A DNA stretch of 64,000 bases. It comes from Ramazzottius varieornatus (Eukaryota; Tardigrada; Eutardigrada; Parachela; Ramazzottiidae). Below are positions 12,561 to 23,719 of the stretch, piece by piece. The stretch covers positions 4,020,448-4,084,447 of the forward strand of contig BDGG01000002.1 of the NCBI GenBank assembly GCA_001949185.1, written 5' to 3'. Position 1 is the first letter of the stretch. Each line of letters opens with the position of its first letter. A program made the position numbers and the translations under genes. The notes under the pieces were generated by a model. The model did not search any database. It was not told where the DNA came from and saw only the letters and a list, made by a program, of their open reading frames with translations.

Positions 12561-13518
12561 CACTATCTCCCTAGATTCATCAATCTTTCTGTAACCACAA
12601 AGAACATCATCGGCCAGAAATCCGCTCACATGAAGTCAAAATCGACAAAAACGTAATGGGCGAGCAAAGCAAAAAACAACAACTTTCGCGTTTTTCAGGG
12701 CCGTTTTCCAAAATTTGTTTTTCAGTTTTACGTGAGTTTCTGCGGTATCCTTGCTAAATATAGTTCGAACAGGGACATGGCTACAGGAAAAGATGTCGAC
12801 GGTTGACAGTATGAATCTGCCGCTCAGGAGAAGAGCTATAATTTTCGCCCAGAAGGTTCCTCGGCAAGAATGTCGAATTTGACAGTTCAAATTCGTTTGC
12901 CAAGTTAGCACGGCACTTGTGGATAGAAGGCTCGGCGAAGCTAAAACAAGCCGTTTTAGCCACGGCTAAGAACGGCTAAAACGGCTTATTTTAGCTTCGC
13001 CGAGCCTTCTACACACTTGTGCGATGCTTTCTGATTTTTCATAACAGTCTGGATAGTCTCATGTACAGTGAGAACACAGAATTTTAGAGACGACGTTTCC
13101 ATCGGGAACAAAGGTTTTCCCCACCGGAAGTCACACTGATCAACCTTTCCGAACTGTTTCTCCGCCTTTGTGAATAGGCTATATCTCAATCGAAAGACCT
13201 TGAGAAGTTGTATATGAAGTAGGAGGGAATGGGTGAGAACGCGCAAACCGAATTATTGAAGCACGTCGTTTCAACTAGCAAGTTGGCCCGAACGGGCTGT
13301 ATTTCGCCAGCGTGAGCATGTGGAATTTGGAAGAAGATAAAACAGAAACCAGAAACGATATAAAACACAGCACGAAATAAAAACATACTCTATCGGAAGA
13401 AAACTGACTAAAAAAATTTAGATGATGTGGTGAGGACACAGCATGCATGCAGTATGAAAGGCAAGTCTACTTGAAAAAAGATGACCTGGAATATTCCGAC
13501 GCTGGCATGAACGTCTGT
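12561..13518. other. Spacer with one large hairpin, no gene
   Basis: Region between the decayed oxidoreductase and the alcohol dehydrogenase stop. Apart from the long inverted repeat at 12926-13009, I see no coding exon. Confidence 0.45.
12926..13009. repeat. 36-bp-arm inverted repeat
   Basis: Left arm starts GAAGGCTCGGCGAAGCTAAA. The right arm is its reverse complement over 36 positions with one mismatch, and the spacer is 12 nt. The arms contain nested GGCTAAAACGGCTT words, so the centre also pairs with itself. The near-perfect arms imply a recent or gene-conversion-maintained hairpin. It has MITE-like form, and no sibling copy is seen in the window. Confidence 0.88.
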
Positions 13519-15370
13519 TTATGAGCTGATGCGTTCGTGGGTATACGTGGTTCTTTCGTACGATCCGCTGTTGTTGCCCAGGTCGTTACCTGTCGGCCTA
13601 CCCGCGAGCGAAAGAATGGCGCAGCCCTTCTCGTAGTTGTCAGGGCCGAAGAAGATGGCGTCAGGTCGCAAGAAGGACTTGATCATCCGGTCTTCGTGGT
13701 TGTTCATCATGTGGTAGACTGCCGGTGCGTCGCTCAGCTTCATGTAATGGCTAAGGATGAAGCGAGGGTCGAAGGAGCCATCCCGCAGCTTCTCCAAACA
13801 GTACTTCCACAACTTCTGCACGGGAACCACCCCGGAAGTCATTGTAATTTGCTTCAGAAACATGAACCCGATGGGGAAGAAATTGGCCCAGCCAGCGTAC
13901 CTAGAAAAGACACGAATGAAAAAGATATCAACTTCAAACTGAACAGAAATTTTATCCCATAAAAAAGCTGAGACGGAAGAAATGAACAGAGCCAGATCGT
14001 TTTACTAAGGGGCGCAGGTCTTCAGATCGAAATAATGAAACTGTGCGCGACTTCAGATAAAGATCTGTTTCGGCTCATTTGTCCACGTTCCAATTGAAGA
14101 ATGCTTACGAAGCGATGAGGGTAAGTTTGCCGTATTTCCGCAGAGCGCGCATGCATTCGATGATGGTTTCTGGAGTGTCCGTTTCCATGACCAGAGCTCG
14201 TTGGAGTTTGTGGGCAATACTCTTGGCAAAGCGAAAGCCCGTTGCGTCGATAGCCACATCGATCCCGTCAGGAACCATCTCATTCAAAGTTCGAACGGGA
14301 TCTTTTTCGTGGTAGTTGATCACCTCAATGCCCAGCTTCTCATAGGCCAAGTTCAGCCGATAATCGGTCCCTGGAAACATCCCACAACTATTAGCATTTC
14401 GCTTCTTTTTGAAAAAAGTCCTACGATACCCGTCCACCCGAAAAAGGTGCTCTATTTACAAAGTTTACTTACCAGAAATTCCAATGATGCGCTTGGCTCC
14501 GATAATTTGACACCATCGGGCAGCAAACAGTCCAACAGTCCCTGCGGCAAAACTCATATCAAAGTGATGTTCGGCAACTCGAAATAAATTTCAGATCTTA
14601 CCTAATCCCCAAATTCCAACGATGTCGCCGGGTTTAACATCTCGGCAAGCATGCAACGAAGTGCAGAGGACATCCGACAGATACAACGCCTTATCATCAG
14701 GGACATCCGGTGGAAGCAGCAGACAGTTGAAGTCGGCATGCGGAACGCGAACATAGTCAGCCAAGCCACCCGGGTAGTCACCCAGCATATGGCCACAACC
14801 AAACAGTCCACCCTTACGATGACCATAGGCTTGCTCCATCAGCTTACTAGAGTTGGTAGTGTCACAGCAATCGTACTGTTCAGCCAAGCAGTAACGACAC
14901 TTGCCGCAGATGATGGCGGCTGAGACGACGACTCGATCTCCAACGCGGAGATTCTGCACAGCAGGACCAACTTCTTCGATGAGTCCCATGAATTCATGGC
15001 CGAGGGTGTCGCTGCGTTTGAAACCTGGAAGATCGCCGTTGTAAGGGTGGAGATCAGTCCCGCAGATGCTAGCGGCCGTCACGCGGAGGATGATGTCGTC
15101 TTCGGCGCTGAGAAGAGGCTTACCTACAAACAATCAGAATAACGCGGGACAATTCTTTCAAGAGATTTTGTTAAAGCCCTTACCGAGTTTTTCGTAGTGG
15201 ACGTCGCCTTTTCCGTGCCAGGTGACAGCGTTCATCATGACGGTGTCGCTTCGGAGAGGCTTGGGATCGGTACTGACGGGAACACGGCCGAGAATCTTGT
15301 CAGCAACATTTACCACAAGGTTCTGCATCGTGGCGACGGGGTGGCTGATAACGTTCGTTATAGGTTCCAT
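13519..15370 (-). CDS. Zinc-dependent alcohol/formaldehyde dehydrogenase-like enzyme (MDR family)
   Basis: Exons 15370-15184, 15123-14602, 14541-14473, 14370-14109 and 13900-13519 join to 473 residues. The core is a medium-chain dehydrogenase. MNAVTWHGKGDVHYEKLGK opens the catalytic domain, CGTDLHPYNGD and GHEFMG supply catalytic-zinc ligands, CGKCRYCLAEQYDC holds the four-cysteine structural zinc site, and GLGTVGLFAARW is the Rossmann glycine motif. About 45 residues precede the catalytic domain. This subtype (AVTWHGKGDV opening) is, as far as I remember, mainly bacterial and fungal, so acquisition by an animal ancestor with later intron gain is a fair hypothesis. I chose the MEPITN start; in-frame codons continue upstream, so a longer N-terminus is possible. 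Substrate unknown; NAD(P) dependence is inferred from the fold. Confidence 0.85.
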
Positions 15371-16168
15371 AGTGTACGTCGAGAAATGAGCGAGCTTAGA
15401 AAAACTGAATAGCCACTGGTCAGTGATCCGTAACGAGTAGAGGAGAGACAAGATGGAATTACCCAAGCCGGAAATTAATAGACACGAGACGAAGGCGGAA
15501 CAAGCTGGATCAAGTTGCAGTTTAGTTGCAACCCTAAGGCGAAACATATCTTGATGCATTAACGCCTGATAGCACGCTTTGCTGTGCTTTTGCTGGCTTG
15601 AAGGCGAACAGCTGATCGAGTGCAGTCATCTTTGTTGTGGTTTGTGGAAAGTTCCATTTATGGTAATTGTAGTAAGGTAGTTTCCGTAATATCTGTCCTT
15701 TAGTATACTCTAACTGTTTCTCGTTTTTGGTTCCTTGCATGAGTAACAGTTGCCTCCTGAGAGTGGGAGAAACTAAATTCGCGAAGAGTCGGTACCTGCA
15801 GAGGCATCCGCGAACCCACAACGCTGAGCCGAGTGTCGGAGAGGACAGGGATATGTCTTATCACACCCTGCTGGCGGGGTACGTTTCCTTCAGTGCATTC
15901 CGTCTTCGCTCGCGTGATGGATAGAATCGACGTGGAAGCTGAACCGTGCAGCCGCCTCGGCGACACTTCGTACGTTGCCATATGTTGTGATCTAGAGGTC
16001 TCTACAGTATAATCATTCCGTCAATGCATGCCAATATGGTTGACAGGCTCTTGCTGGATGACACGTATAAACTACGGGAAGGCGCAACGTGATCCGCTTC
16101 CGACATCGACGACTCGACGTGGCTCTTTCTGTGACTTCTGGAGAACTTTGTAGCGGCGAAGCATTGTG
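15371..16168. other. Shared upstream region of the alcohol dehydrogenase and TMEM267 genes
   Basis: The two genes are divergent, so promoters for both should lie here. Short open frames exist on both strands, but none has a recognisable domain or supported splice partners. Confidence 0.4.
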
Positions 16169-17015
16169 ATGGCCGGCAGAAGGACGCTACTTCCTTTCCC
16201 CGTGTTCGGTCTTCTGCTGATGCTTCCACCGCTGACTATTCTCGGAGATTACTTGCTGTTCAGGCTATCCGACAACGATGCACCGCTAACAGTCAAAGCG
16301 CTTTTCGACTCTTCCGTTCATGCACTTCTTGGTTTGATCTCCTGGACTGCTGTCCTGTATGGCTTAGGACTCGGCCGAACCGTTGGTCTGGGTCTTCTCT
16401 TCGCTGTGTTTTCCTCCGTGGCGGTAGACATGGACCATTTCATCAAAGCAAAGTCTTTTCATCTTGAGGTAAGCATTCGTCGAAGTAGAAGTTTACCTGT
16501 CAGTTAGGTGTGTGCCGTCATGGAACGAATGGATATTGCACGTTAATTCCATGGCGCAGCGGCGTCACTGCGTCGACTTGATTGAAATATAATTAGTCTA
16601 CTTGCAGGACGCTTTGCACATGGTTTCCCCTCCGCCGTTTCATGACTCCCTCCTACCATTCCTAATGTTTGCCGTAGCTATGGTAGACATTTCATACTCC
16701 GCAAACAACAAGAAACACCAGTCGATATCGCAAAGATCACTTTACCTGTTACAATTGTTCACAACTGTGTCGGTGCACTTATTTCGCGACGCAGCGCGAA
16801 GAGGTCTTTCGATAGGCTATGTTCTCTTGATGCCTCCACGATCTCCTTTCGGGCTCTTTCCCTTTTTTATTCCACTCTTTCCACTTTTTACCCGGTATTT
16901 GCTTTCTAAAATTGGCATATTTGAGCAGCAACTTGTCAAGAACGATCGGGAACCGTTGCAATCGATACGAACGCTTCCACCACCGGAAATGGATGAGGAA
17001 GAACGACTTCAATAG
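16169..17015 (+). CDS. TMEM267: TMEM267-like multi-pass membrane protein
   Basis: Two exons, 16169-16468 and 16608-17015, join in phase to 235 residues. Hydrophobic segments cover most of the chain. Family-like markers are the DSSVHALLGLISWTAV segment, AVDMDHFIKAKSFHLEDAL across the splice junction, HLFRDAARRGLSIG, and the PFGLFPFFIPLFPL helix near the C-terminus. Compare the human protein's ID-VDHF-AKSFSLKDAL and HH-RDG-RHGLW patterns as I remember them. The DHF...H and HLFRDA.R histidine/aspartate motifs recall membrane metal-dependent hydrolases, but function is not established. The charged tail MDEEERLQ follows the last membrane segment. The ATG at 16169 was preferred because the codon just upstream is GTG. 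Confidence 0.82.
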
Positions 17016-17300
17016 TCTTTTGATAAACTGATATCGATTATGTGTTGCATACTGGTACACTTTGAGCACAATATATTTCACAGAACGTGAATACATTCAG
17101 CCTTTTGAGCAACGAAACTTCGGACCGCTTAGATCGACACGCCAGGCAGTCTCTACTTTCTGGATTAGGACCGCATAATCGAAGTGCTCACCTACATCCC
17201 GAAACGTTCCACGAAGCATAGCATTATTACAACTACGGTGCTAAAGTGTCACTGTCAGGAACAAAACGTACAGCAAAAATCGAACGAAAATGATTCCACG

Positions 17301-18768
17301 TCAAAACTTATTTCTGTAATAAGCTCGGCTTCTCTCTGACGATTCTTCGAATGTGAAAAGTGGAGAATATCCTAACCTTTCTTCCGCTTCCTTCCGACTG
17401 AACGAGCATTTCATGGTTGGGAAAACTAGTTGCATCATACTAACGTCCCAGCTTTTGCTGGGTCGCCACTCCGGAATGAACTTCCGAACTAGATTCACCG
17501 CGAACAGCAACAACAACGATATGAAGTACACGAGCTTGAATGGTATGCTGAACGACGTTAACTTCATGCCGCTATCTTTCAGGAAAGGTTCCGCGAAGTC
17601 GGACAGGTTTCCAAGGGGTGTGTTGTCTGTCACGAAGTAGGCTCTTCCCGCACAATCATCCGGTCTTTCAGTCAATGCCTTGAGCGCCAGTAAATGGGCC
17701 CAAGCGACATTTCCCACATAAGTCTGCTGAACTGTCATGTCTTCGGCAGTACCGATGCGCACGAGCTTCCCACCGAATCCGCGAGCAAGCTGGAGTATCT
17801 TGAGAATGTTCATGTGGTCGTTCTCGCCGTAGAACATGGTTGGCCGAAGGCAGAGCGTACGGATGGTAAGGTCGTTGGGGAGCGGGAGGTTGTCTGCTTC
17901 AAGGACGATCTGTTCGGCGAACCACTTGGTTTCACCATAGGTCTGCCAGTGCCAGGAGTCAGGTTTGGTGCAGTCGCTTTCTGCGAGGTCGGCTCCACCT
18001 TCTTTACCGATGACGGAGTTAACCGAGCTTGTGTGGATGAAATACCTGACTTTGGCGCTGAGGCTTTCTTCCATTAGATTTTGCGTTCCTGCAAAAACAA
18101 AAAACTACCTTCTCCGAGATGGAAGCAACGGGTGGAGTAAGGAGACATATAAAAACATGATATGATGATATGTGATACTGTGAGTGTGAGCAAGGCCTCT
18201 TACCGCGACAGTTGACTGACCACATCAAACTGGCATTCGGGAACATGGTGACATCCATGATGCCTGCGGTATGGAAGACGGCCTCGATGCCTTGAAGCAT
18301 CTTCTGCAGCGCTTGACGATCTTGGATGTCCCCGACTTCGTACTCGATTTTCGTTTTATGGCCTGCAAGAAAACGGATAACATCAGTACGTGGCAGTCAC
18401 TGATTCACTGCAGCACAAGTTCCACCTCACCCGACAGATGACGTCACCGCGAAGCTATATATCTTCCCTGTATCTCATAGCGTCAGTGCGTCAGTCACGT
18501 TAAGCCGATTAAGCGCTTCAAGAGCCAGTTGTGTCATGTACCGTTATAGGCGCGGAAAAATAAATCATCACATTACGAAGCTGACTTTACCTTTCGCCAA
18601 AAGTTTTTCGAAGTATTCTCTGCCTTCGGGATTCATGTCGAAAAGCCGAATTAGCTTCAGTGATGGTACCGTCTTGAGTAGAAGATCAACAATGGATCGG
18701 CCGAGAGTTCCATTTCCGCCAGTGATAAGCACGGATGAAACGGGCAGATCTATCCTTTCCGTCATCAT
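17301..18768 (-). CDS. 3-beta-hydroxysteroid dehydrogenase/isomerase family protein
   Basis: Exons 18768-18591, 18362-18204 and 18088-17301 give 374 residues. This is an extended short-chain dehydrogenase. The NAD(P)-binding TGGNGTLGRSIVDLLL is at the N-terminus, GDIQDRQALQKM and VFHTAGIMDV follow, then HTSSVNSVIG and the catalytic YGETKWFAEQ (YxxxK). A substrate-domain block runs RPTMFYGENDHMNILKILQ. A hydrophobic segment, VYFISLLLLFAVNL, about 90 residues from the C-terminus suggests ER-membrane anchoring as in 3-beta-HSD/NSDHL enzymes. Steroid or sterol specificity cannot be read from the sequence. The start is the first of two adjacent ATGs; an open frame continues upstream. The gene is convergent with TMEM267, with 285 nt between the stop codons. 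Confidence 0.85.
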
Positions 18769-19100
18769 GTTCTCGGACTGTCGTTCCTCCCAATTCCGGA
18801 AATCTGCCAGCCAGCAGAGGAAATGAGTACTTAACACTAGACTGTAAGCTGAAGAACCGGAAGGTGGAAAACTCGACTGTCTCAGTGAGAATGTGAGATG
18901 AATCATGACACTCTTATGTTATGTCATGATGACGTCAGGAGCCTCGGGACAATGACTGGACTCTGGACAGTGCTTTTACGTCATCGTCATCGCTGTTCGT
19001 CAAGTCAACTGTCAACAGCGGTTTTCCTGAACAAAAACCTGTAGATTTAATGAGATTTTTCAGGAATTTCTACTTGTTTGCTGCCTTTCTTCTTCGGTGC
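18769..19100. other. Upstream region of the 3-beta-HSD-like gene
   Basis: Contains a perfect CRE-type octamer TGACGTCA at 18930-18937, about 160 bp before the chosen start. This is a candidate bZIP site only. No coding exon was supported. Confidence 0.35.
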
Positions 19101-19860
19101 ATTCTGTCTTGGAGGACCCTCTCTGACTGACACTTCCTTTGCTTGTAGAAAGAATCCCAAGGAACCTCGAGATGCCTACACGGGTCAGAAAGTTCCGCCA
19201 CTTTGCAGCAGCGATCGCTGCATTAGGCGGACCATTCGTTGCTGTTTTTGAGGTTGTCAAGAAAGTTTGCGGGAGACCGTTCAAGCTCCGTGCGACCAAC
19301 AACAGCGAGCAGGCAGTCCAGGTACAATTTCTCGATCTATGGTTCCATTCAGCATATGGACGTTACGAAAAGCGGAAAAGGAGAAAGCCGAGTGCAGGGT
19401 ACAGGCTGAGATCCGTTCGATCGACGGTGCTAAACTGACCCTGGTGCTACTGTACCATTGCAGCGTGTGGAAGGACGAATCCTACACGACTGGTAAGCTG
19501 AATGCGTCGAATGGATTGGGGCTTTTAACGTATTCGGCGACGAAATCGAGAAGGCAATAATTCGAGCTTAAGGAAGTTGATGGTAAATTCAGCCGTTCTC
19601 CAAGGTGATCAGATTCGGTGGGCAGACAGAGACCATTGCTGAGCATCCTTCGAGCCCTTTAGTAAGTTGTATGGTTGTATTTCTATCCAAACTTTCTAAT
19701 AGCCTACCGTCAGTGGAAGAGAAGTGCCTTCCGTTGCAGGGTGGATATTTCGGAAGCGGATAGTCACTCTTCGCGCGAGTATAATCTCATGGAATCTCGG
19801 ATCCTCCCCGAAGTTCCTCGAGCTTCGCATTCAACTCTGAGCTTTCTATCTGCTTAACTT
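19101..19860 (+). pseudogene. Unrecognised gene-like remnant
   Basis: Several open pieces follow one another in changing frames: KFRHFAAAIAALGGPFVAVF near 19190, then EKAECRVQAEIRSIDGAKLT near 19380, then FGDEIEKAI near 19535 and IRFGGQTETIAEHPSSP near 19610. The composition looks coding, but frames break without convincing splice sites. I do not recognise a family. It could be a decayed gene, or a real gene whose introns I could not place. Confidence 0.3.
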
Positions 19861-20348
19861 TTACTTCTTTTGGAGTTGTCCTTGGTTCCGTTTTGCATGC
19901 TGATTGGTTGGCAAGAGTCCGTAGTTGAGGATAGCTCTAGACTTCGAGTGTTTGATCATTTTTATCTCGCTAATAACAAGCTCCCTCCGGCCATAGGAAA
20001 CATGACCGATATACCCGAAAACGGAAAACACCACGTCAAACAACGGAAGTAAAACAAGAGACTGTCAGATCGATGAAGAGACTCATAAAACAAGAAGGCT
20101 AGACAGGAAAGTCAGCGTCAAACACCAACTTCCTATGGAACTCTACTTTAAAAGATCACAAAACAGAAAGGAAAATCAGAACTGATGATGCTAACTAAAA
20201 CTAACAGTTCTTAAAACTAAAAAACAATGCCAGCGCTAAGTTAGCAAGAGAGCGGGAACCATCCCGAGGGAGTACCTGGACATTTTGGAAAGGTTTGGGG
20301 ACGGACTTTCCAATTAGGTATCCTGACCGAAAGCCATCTTCTTCCGTC
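19861..20348. other. Spacer, no supported gene
   Basis: AT-richer stretch. It probably includes the 3' UTR of the minus-strand micro-gene that ends at 20349. Nothing else was identified. Confidence 0.35.
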
Positions 20349-20704
20349 TTACACCGTTTCCTGTCTGATCACCGTCGTCTTGCTGGTCGGGTTACAGATA
20401 CACTAGAACAAGACAGAAACTTGGGTAATGATTCGAACATCAAACCAACGTTTCGCAATCCTTAAATGTCACAGAAAAAAAACAGTCTTCGCTGGCATTT
20501 CAATCCACGTACGGCGCAAGTACTACTTACCAAGCACAACCACACGAACAGCCACGGCGGAAAGATGATCGATATGAGGCAGTGCAAACAATGACGAACA
20601 TGCCCTTCTCGTCTGAAAGAAAATCACTGTTAAAATGGGCAAAATCCTACTGGAATACTCTTCAGCTCAAAACTAACTTACTTCACGAAGACCTCAGTGG
20701 CCAT
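20349..20704 (-). CDS. Micro membrane protein, paralogue C of the FPPW family
   Basis: Three exons, 20704-20682 (MATEVFV), 20612-20531 and 20402-20349, join with consistent phases to only 52 residues. The middle exon encodes HCLHCLISIIFPPWLFVWLC, clearly the same membrane segment as paralogues A (3280-3883) and B (6060-6628), followed by the polar tail CNPTSKTTVIRQETV. The proline-rich N-terminal exons of A and B are missing; only seven residues precede the shared part. It is therefore a minimal family member or one that lost its N-terminal exons. Too short for most gene finders. Support comes from three GT..AG junctions, frame consistency and paralogy. Confidence 0.7.
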
Positions 20705-21335
20705 CTCAGTGTCTGGCGGTGAGACAATTCACAGTAAAGGGAAACGAACAGAAGGTCAATCCTGCGACAAGAAATGACTGATTACTCTGGGACGCGAATC
20801 TAGCCGAGACGTTGGGACAAAAACTCATCTCATCAGTCGACGTTAGAACAACCCGCACAAGGAGCTCTATTTTCGTCACTTACCGAGTTGTCAGGATGAT
20901 GGCTAAGAAGAATCGAAGGCGCAGAATTCAGGAATGAAGCAAAGAGCTGCTCCAAGAGCAACTAGAAAGGATACCGACGGAAATCTTGGATGATGATTGA
21001 TGGACTCATTAAACTGCGCTCCCGAAAAAAAGGTGCAGTACAGAATGCACTGAACGCACTGACGGCACACGCCAGGCAAGTCTGGCAGCTCTGGCTGCCA
21101 GTGACGTCAAGGCCGCGCTGGGTGCCCCACCCTGGCGATATTGCAAGAACCCTGGCAACGAGATCCTCAGGTCAAAATTTCCATTCTGAGAGAATGCCGT
21201 CATTGCCGTGCGGCCCGTACCGGTCCTGCCGGATCATTTCCGCGGAGAGAAACCTCTCTGATTTTCCTGTTTATGGATCACGATCATCTTTGATCTTTTC
21301 TTGACTTATCTCCTGTGTGTGCAGGCGCTGGGAAG
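20705..21335. other. Shared upstream region of micro-gene C and PUS3
   Basis: The two genes are divergent. TGTGTGCAG just before the PUS3 ATG (ending near 21324) looks like a 3' splice site, so PUS3 may have an upstream non-coding or short coding exon here. No further gene was seen. Confidence 0.35.
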
Positions 21336-22915
21336 ATGGCCAACTACGCCACCCAGATGTCGACCGACCTCGCAGATGTGGCATTCGAGCCGATCAGAAT
21401 AACCGAGGTGACGGATTCCTCAGCCGATGAGTTAAATGGCGAGGCTGAAATGGACGACATCCATGTCGAGCGGACGGAAGCTACGGTAACATTCCCTTCG
21501 GAAGCTGAAGCCGAGCGGCGCACTGCGTTGGTGAAGTTGACGAAAGACGAGTTGGTGGAGATAGTTCTGGAGAAAGAGCGTGAGCTTCGCAAGCGAGTTA
21601 AACTCATCAACCGGCTTCGTCAGAACAACAAGGCGCTGCAAAGCTCTTTCACCTCTGAAGAATCTCAGTCGGAACCAGAAATGGCAACGGAAACTCCAAG
21701 CACCTCGTCGGGAAGTGTCTCTGTCGGGAAGAAACGGAAAAGAGTCGAGCGGGAGCTGGATTTTTCCCAGTACGGCAAAAGGCACGTTGCATTTCGCTTT
21801 CTTTACCTTGGCTGGGATTACCAAGGCTTTGTAGTCCAGGTTAGAAACCCATTTTAATCGATCCTGGAATGGTTAAGATATGGGTCTTGTATTCACAGAA
21901 CGACACGACGAACACCATCGAAGATGAAATTTTCACCGCGCTGAACAAGACAAAGCTGATCGCAGCGCGTGAAGAGTCGTCCTATCATCGATGTGGACGA
22001 ACGGACAAGTCTGTAAGTGCCTTCAGTCAAGTGATTTCCCTGCAAGTTCGGAGTACGCTGAACGATGGACCAGGTATCGTGCAACAAGCCTCGCCAGCCA
22101 AGGCTGACAGTAAAGAAATTCCCTATGTACAAATTTTAAACGGTGTCCTACCAAAGAATATTCGCGTGACGTCGTGGTCGCCTGTCGAGACTTCTTTCAG
22201 TGCCAGATTCTCCTGCAAAGAACGCAGTTACCGCTACTACTTTCCCAAATCAAACCTCGATATCCGTCTGATGAACGAAGCTGCTCAACTTCTCGCTGGC
22301 GAACACGACTTTCGTAACTTTTGTAAAGCCGATATAAACGGCGGTGTCACGAATTTCGTCCGCCATATCCACGAAATTTCTGTAAATATTTTCCTGAACG
22401 ACTGTGAAAGCTTTGCGGGAAATTCTGCTCGCCAGATGTATGTCTTACAAATCGATGGAAGTGCTTTTTTGTGGCATCAGGTTAGAAGCATAGTAGCCAT
22501 TTTGTTTTTGATCGGTCAGGGGAAAGAGAAGCCCGAGCTGATTACGGAACTTCTCGATGTTGAACGGTGTCCGGCCAAGCCGCAGTACAGCATGGCTGAA
22601 GGTTTCCCGCTGGTGTTGTTCGACTGCGAATTCGAGGATGTCGAGTGGCACCAGACCGAAGCGAACCTAAGAGCGACCATCAGAGACCTGGACAAGCAGT
22701 GGACAGAGTACGCGGTCAAGGCGGCCATCATCTCGGACATGACGAGAAGCCTGAAGAACCGACTGAAGAGTGTGTCGACTGAACCCTGGGACTCGGGAAG
22801 CCTGGTGCAAAGCCTGATGTCCGAAGGGAAAGGCAAGGTTTACCGGTCTCTGCAAAGTCGGCAAACTGGTGATACGATAGAGAATCGTCTTCTGAAGAAA
22901 CTCAAAGTTAGCTGA
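21336..22915 (+). CDS. PUS3: tRNA pseudouridine synthase 3 (TruA family)
   Basis: Exons 21336-21839 and 21899-22915 join to 506 residues. An acidic N-terminal region and a Lys/Glu coiled-coil stretch (residues about 65-100) precede the catalytic domain. That domain contains RFLYLGWDYQGFVVQ and the active-site loop CGRTDKSVSAFSQV with the nucleophilic aspartate. It continues with LNGVLPKNIRV, SFSARFSCKERSYRYYFP, GEHDFRNFCKADI and LWHQVRSIVAILFLIGQG. These are the standard TruA/PUS3 blocks. PUS3/Deg1 makes pseudouridine at positions 38/39 of the tRNA anticodon stem-loop. The CKAD block favours PUS3 over PUS1. The enzyme looks complete. Confidence 0.92.
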
Positions 22916-23719
22916 ATTTCTCACACTGTTCCTTCTTCCGAGAACTCAATTATAAACTCTGGACGAAGTAAATACATCAAAACCTTACGGAAACCCGAGT
23001 GGTCTTTATTGTTTCCGAAGAATGACAGATTGCGCTAAGGTCCTCAGCTCCAGGCAAAAGCAGTGGGACAGTCAGGTCTAACATTTTTCGAAATACTGTA
23101 TAATACCTATACATCGTATTTGAAAGTTCAGGAACACTAAACACTCTAAGAAGGAACCGGAAGTTCCGGTCCTTCGAATTTCGAAACATCGACGACATCG
23201 AGGAATCCTAGTTGATTGTTTTGTTTGTTGATTGGGACAAAAGCAGCGTGGCCGAAATCGCAAACTGTCTGATGTTACTTGTACACTAAGAAGCTTAAGT
23301 ACAGTACGAGGTATACCTAACTTTCTTGCCAAACCTTTTCCTCTAAAAAGTTAGAGAGATCGTCCACGTTCCTCCAAAGTCCGGGATCCAGATTTGGATG
23401 CATGTCTGAAGAGTTCGTTAGATTCTGCATACATGTCTTACTACATGGTTTAGAGGGCGGTCACATGCTGACACATCACTAACTTGGCCATGTAGTGTCT
23501 GAGCAGCCTGACTGATTCTGGAGCTGTCCCGTAGAGGCGTAGAGTACCTTTCCATCTCCTCAGCGAGGACCACGGCTCTGAGAGAAGTGTAAGTACATGC
23601 AGAGGAGTAGATGCTTGATGCTTACTCGTCGCTGATCAGTCGAAATCTATGATGTTCTGTGTATTATAGACAGTCGCAGGAGGCATTGAAGTCACCGAGA
23701 AAAGCATCGAACCGTACAA
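22916..23719. other. Spacer between PUS3 and the SON-like gene
   Basis: Holds the PUS3 3' end and the SON-like promoter. Short open frames on the minus strand show no domain. No repeats were identified. Confidence 0.35.

Noticed and set aside
15371-15559. N-terminal extension of the alcohol dehydrogenase
   Set aside because: The frame is open upstream, but the added residues are hydrophobic and unlike the family; the ATG at 15370 was preferred, though the extension cannot be excluded.
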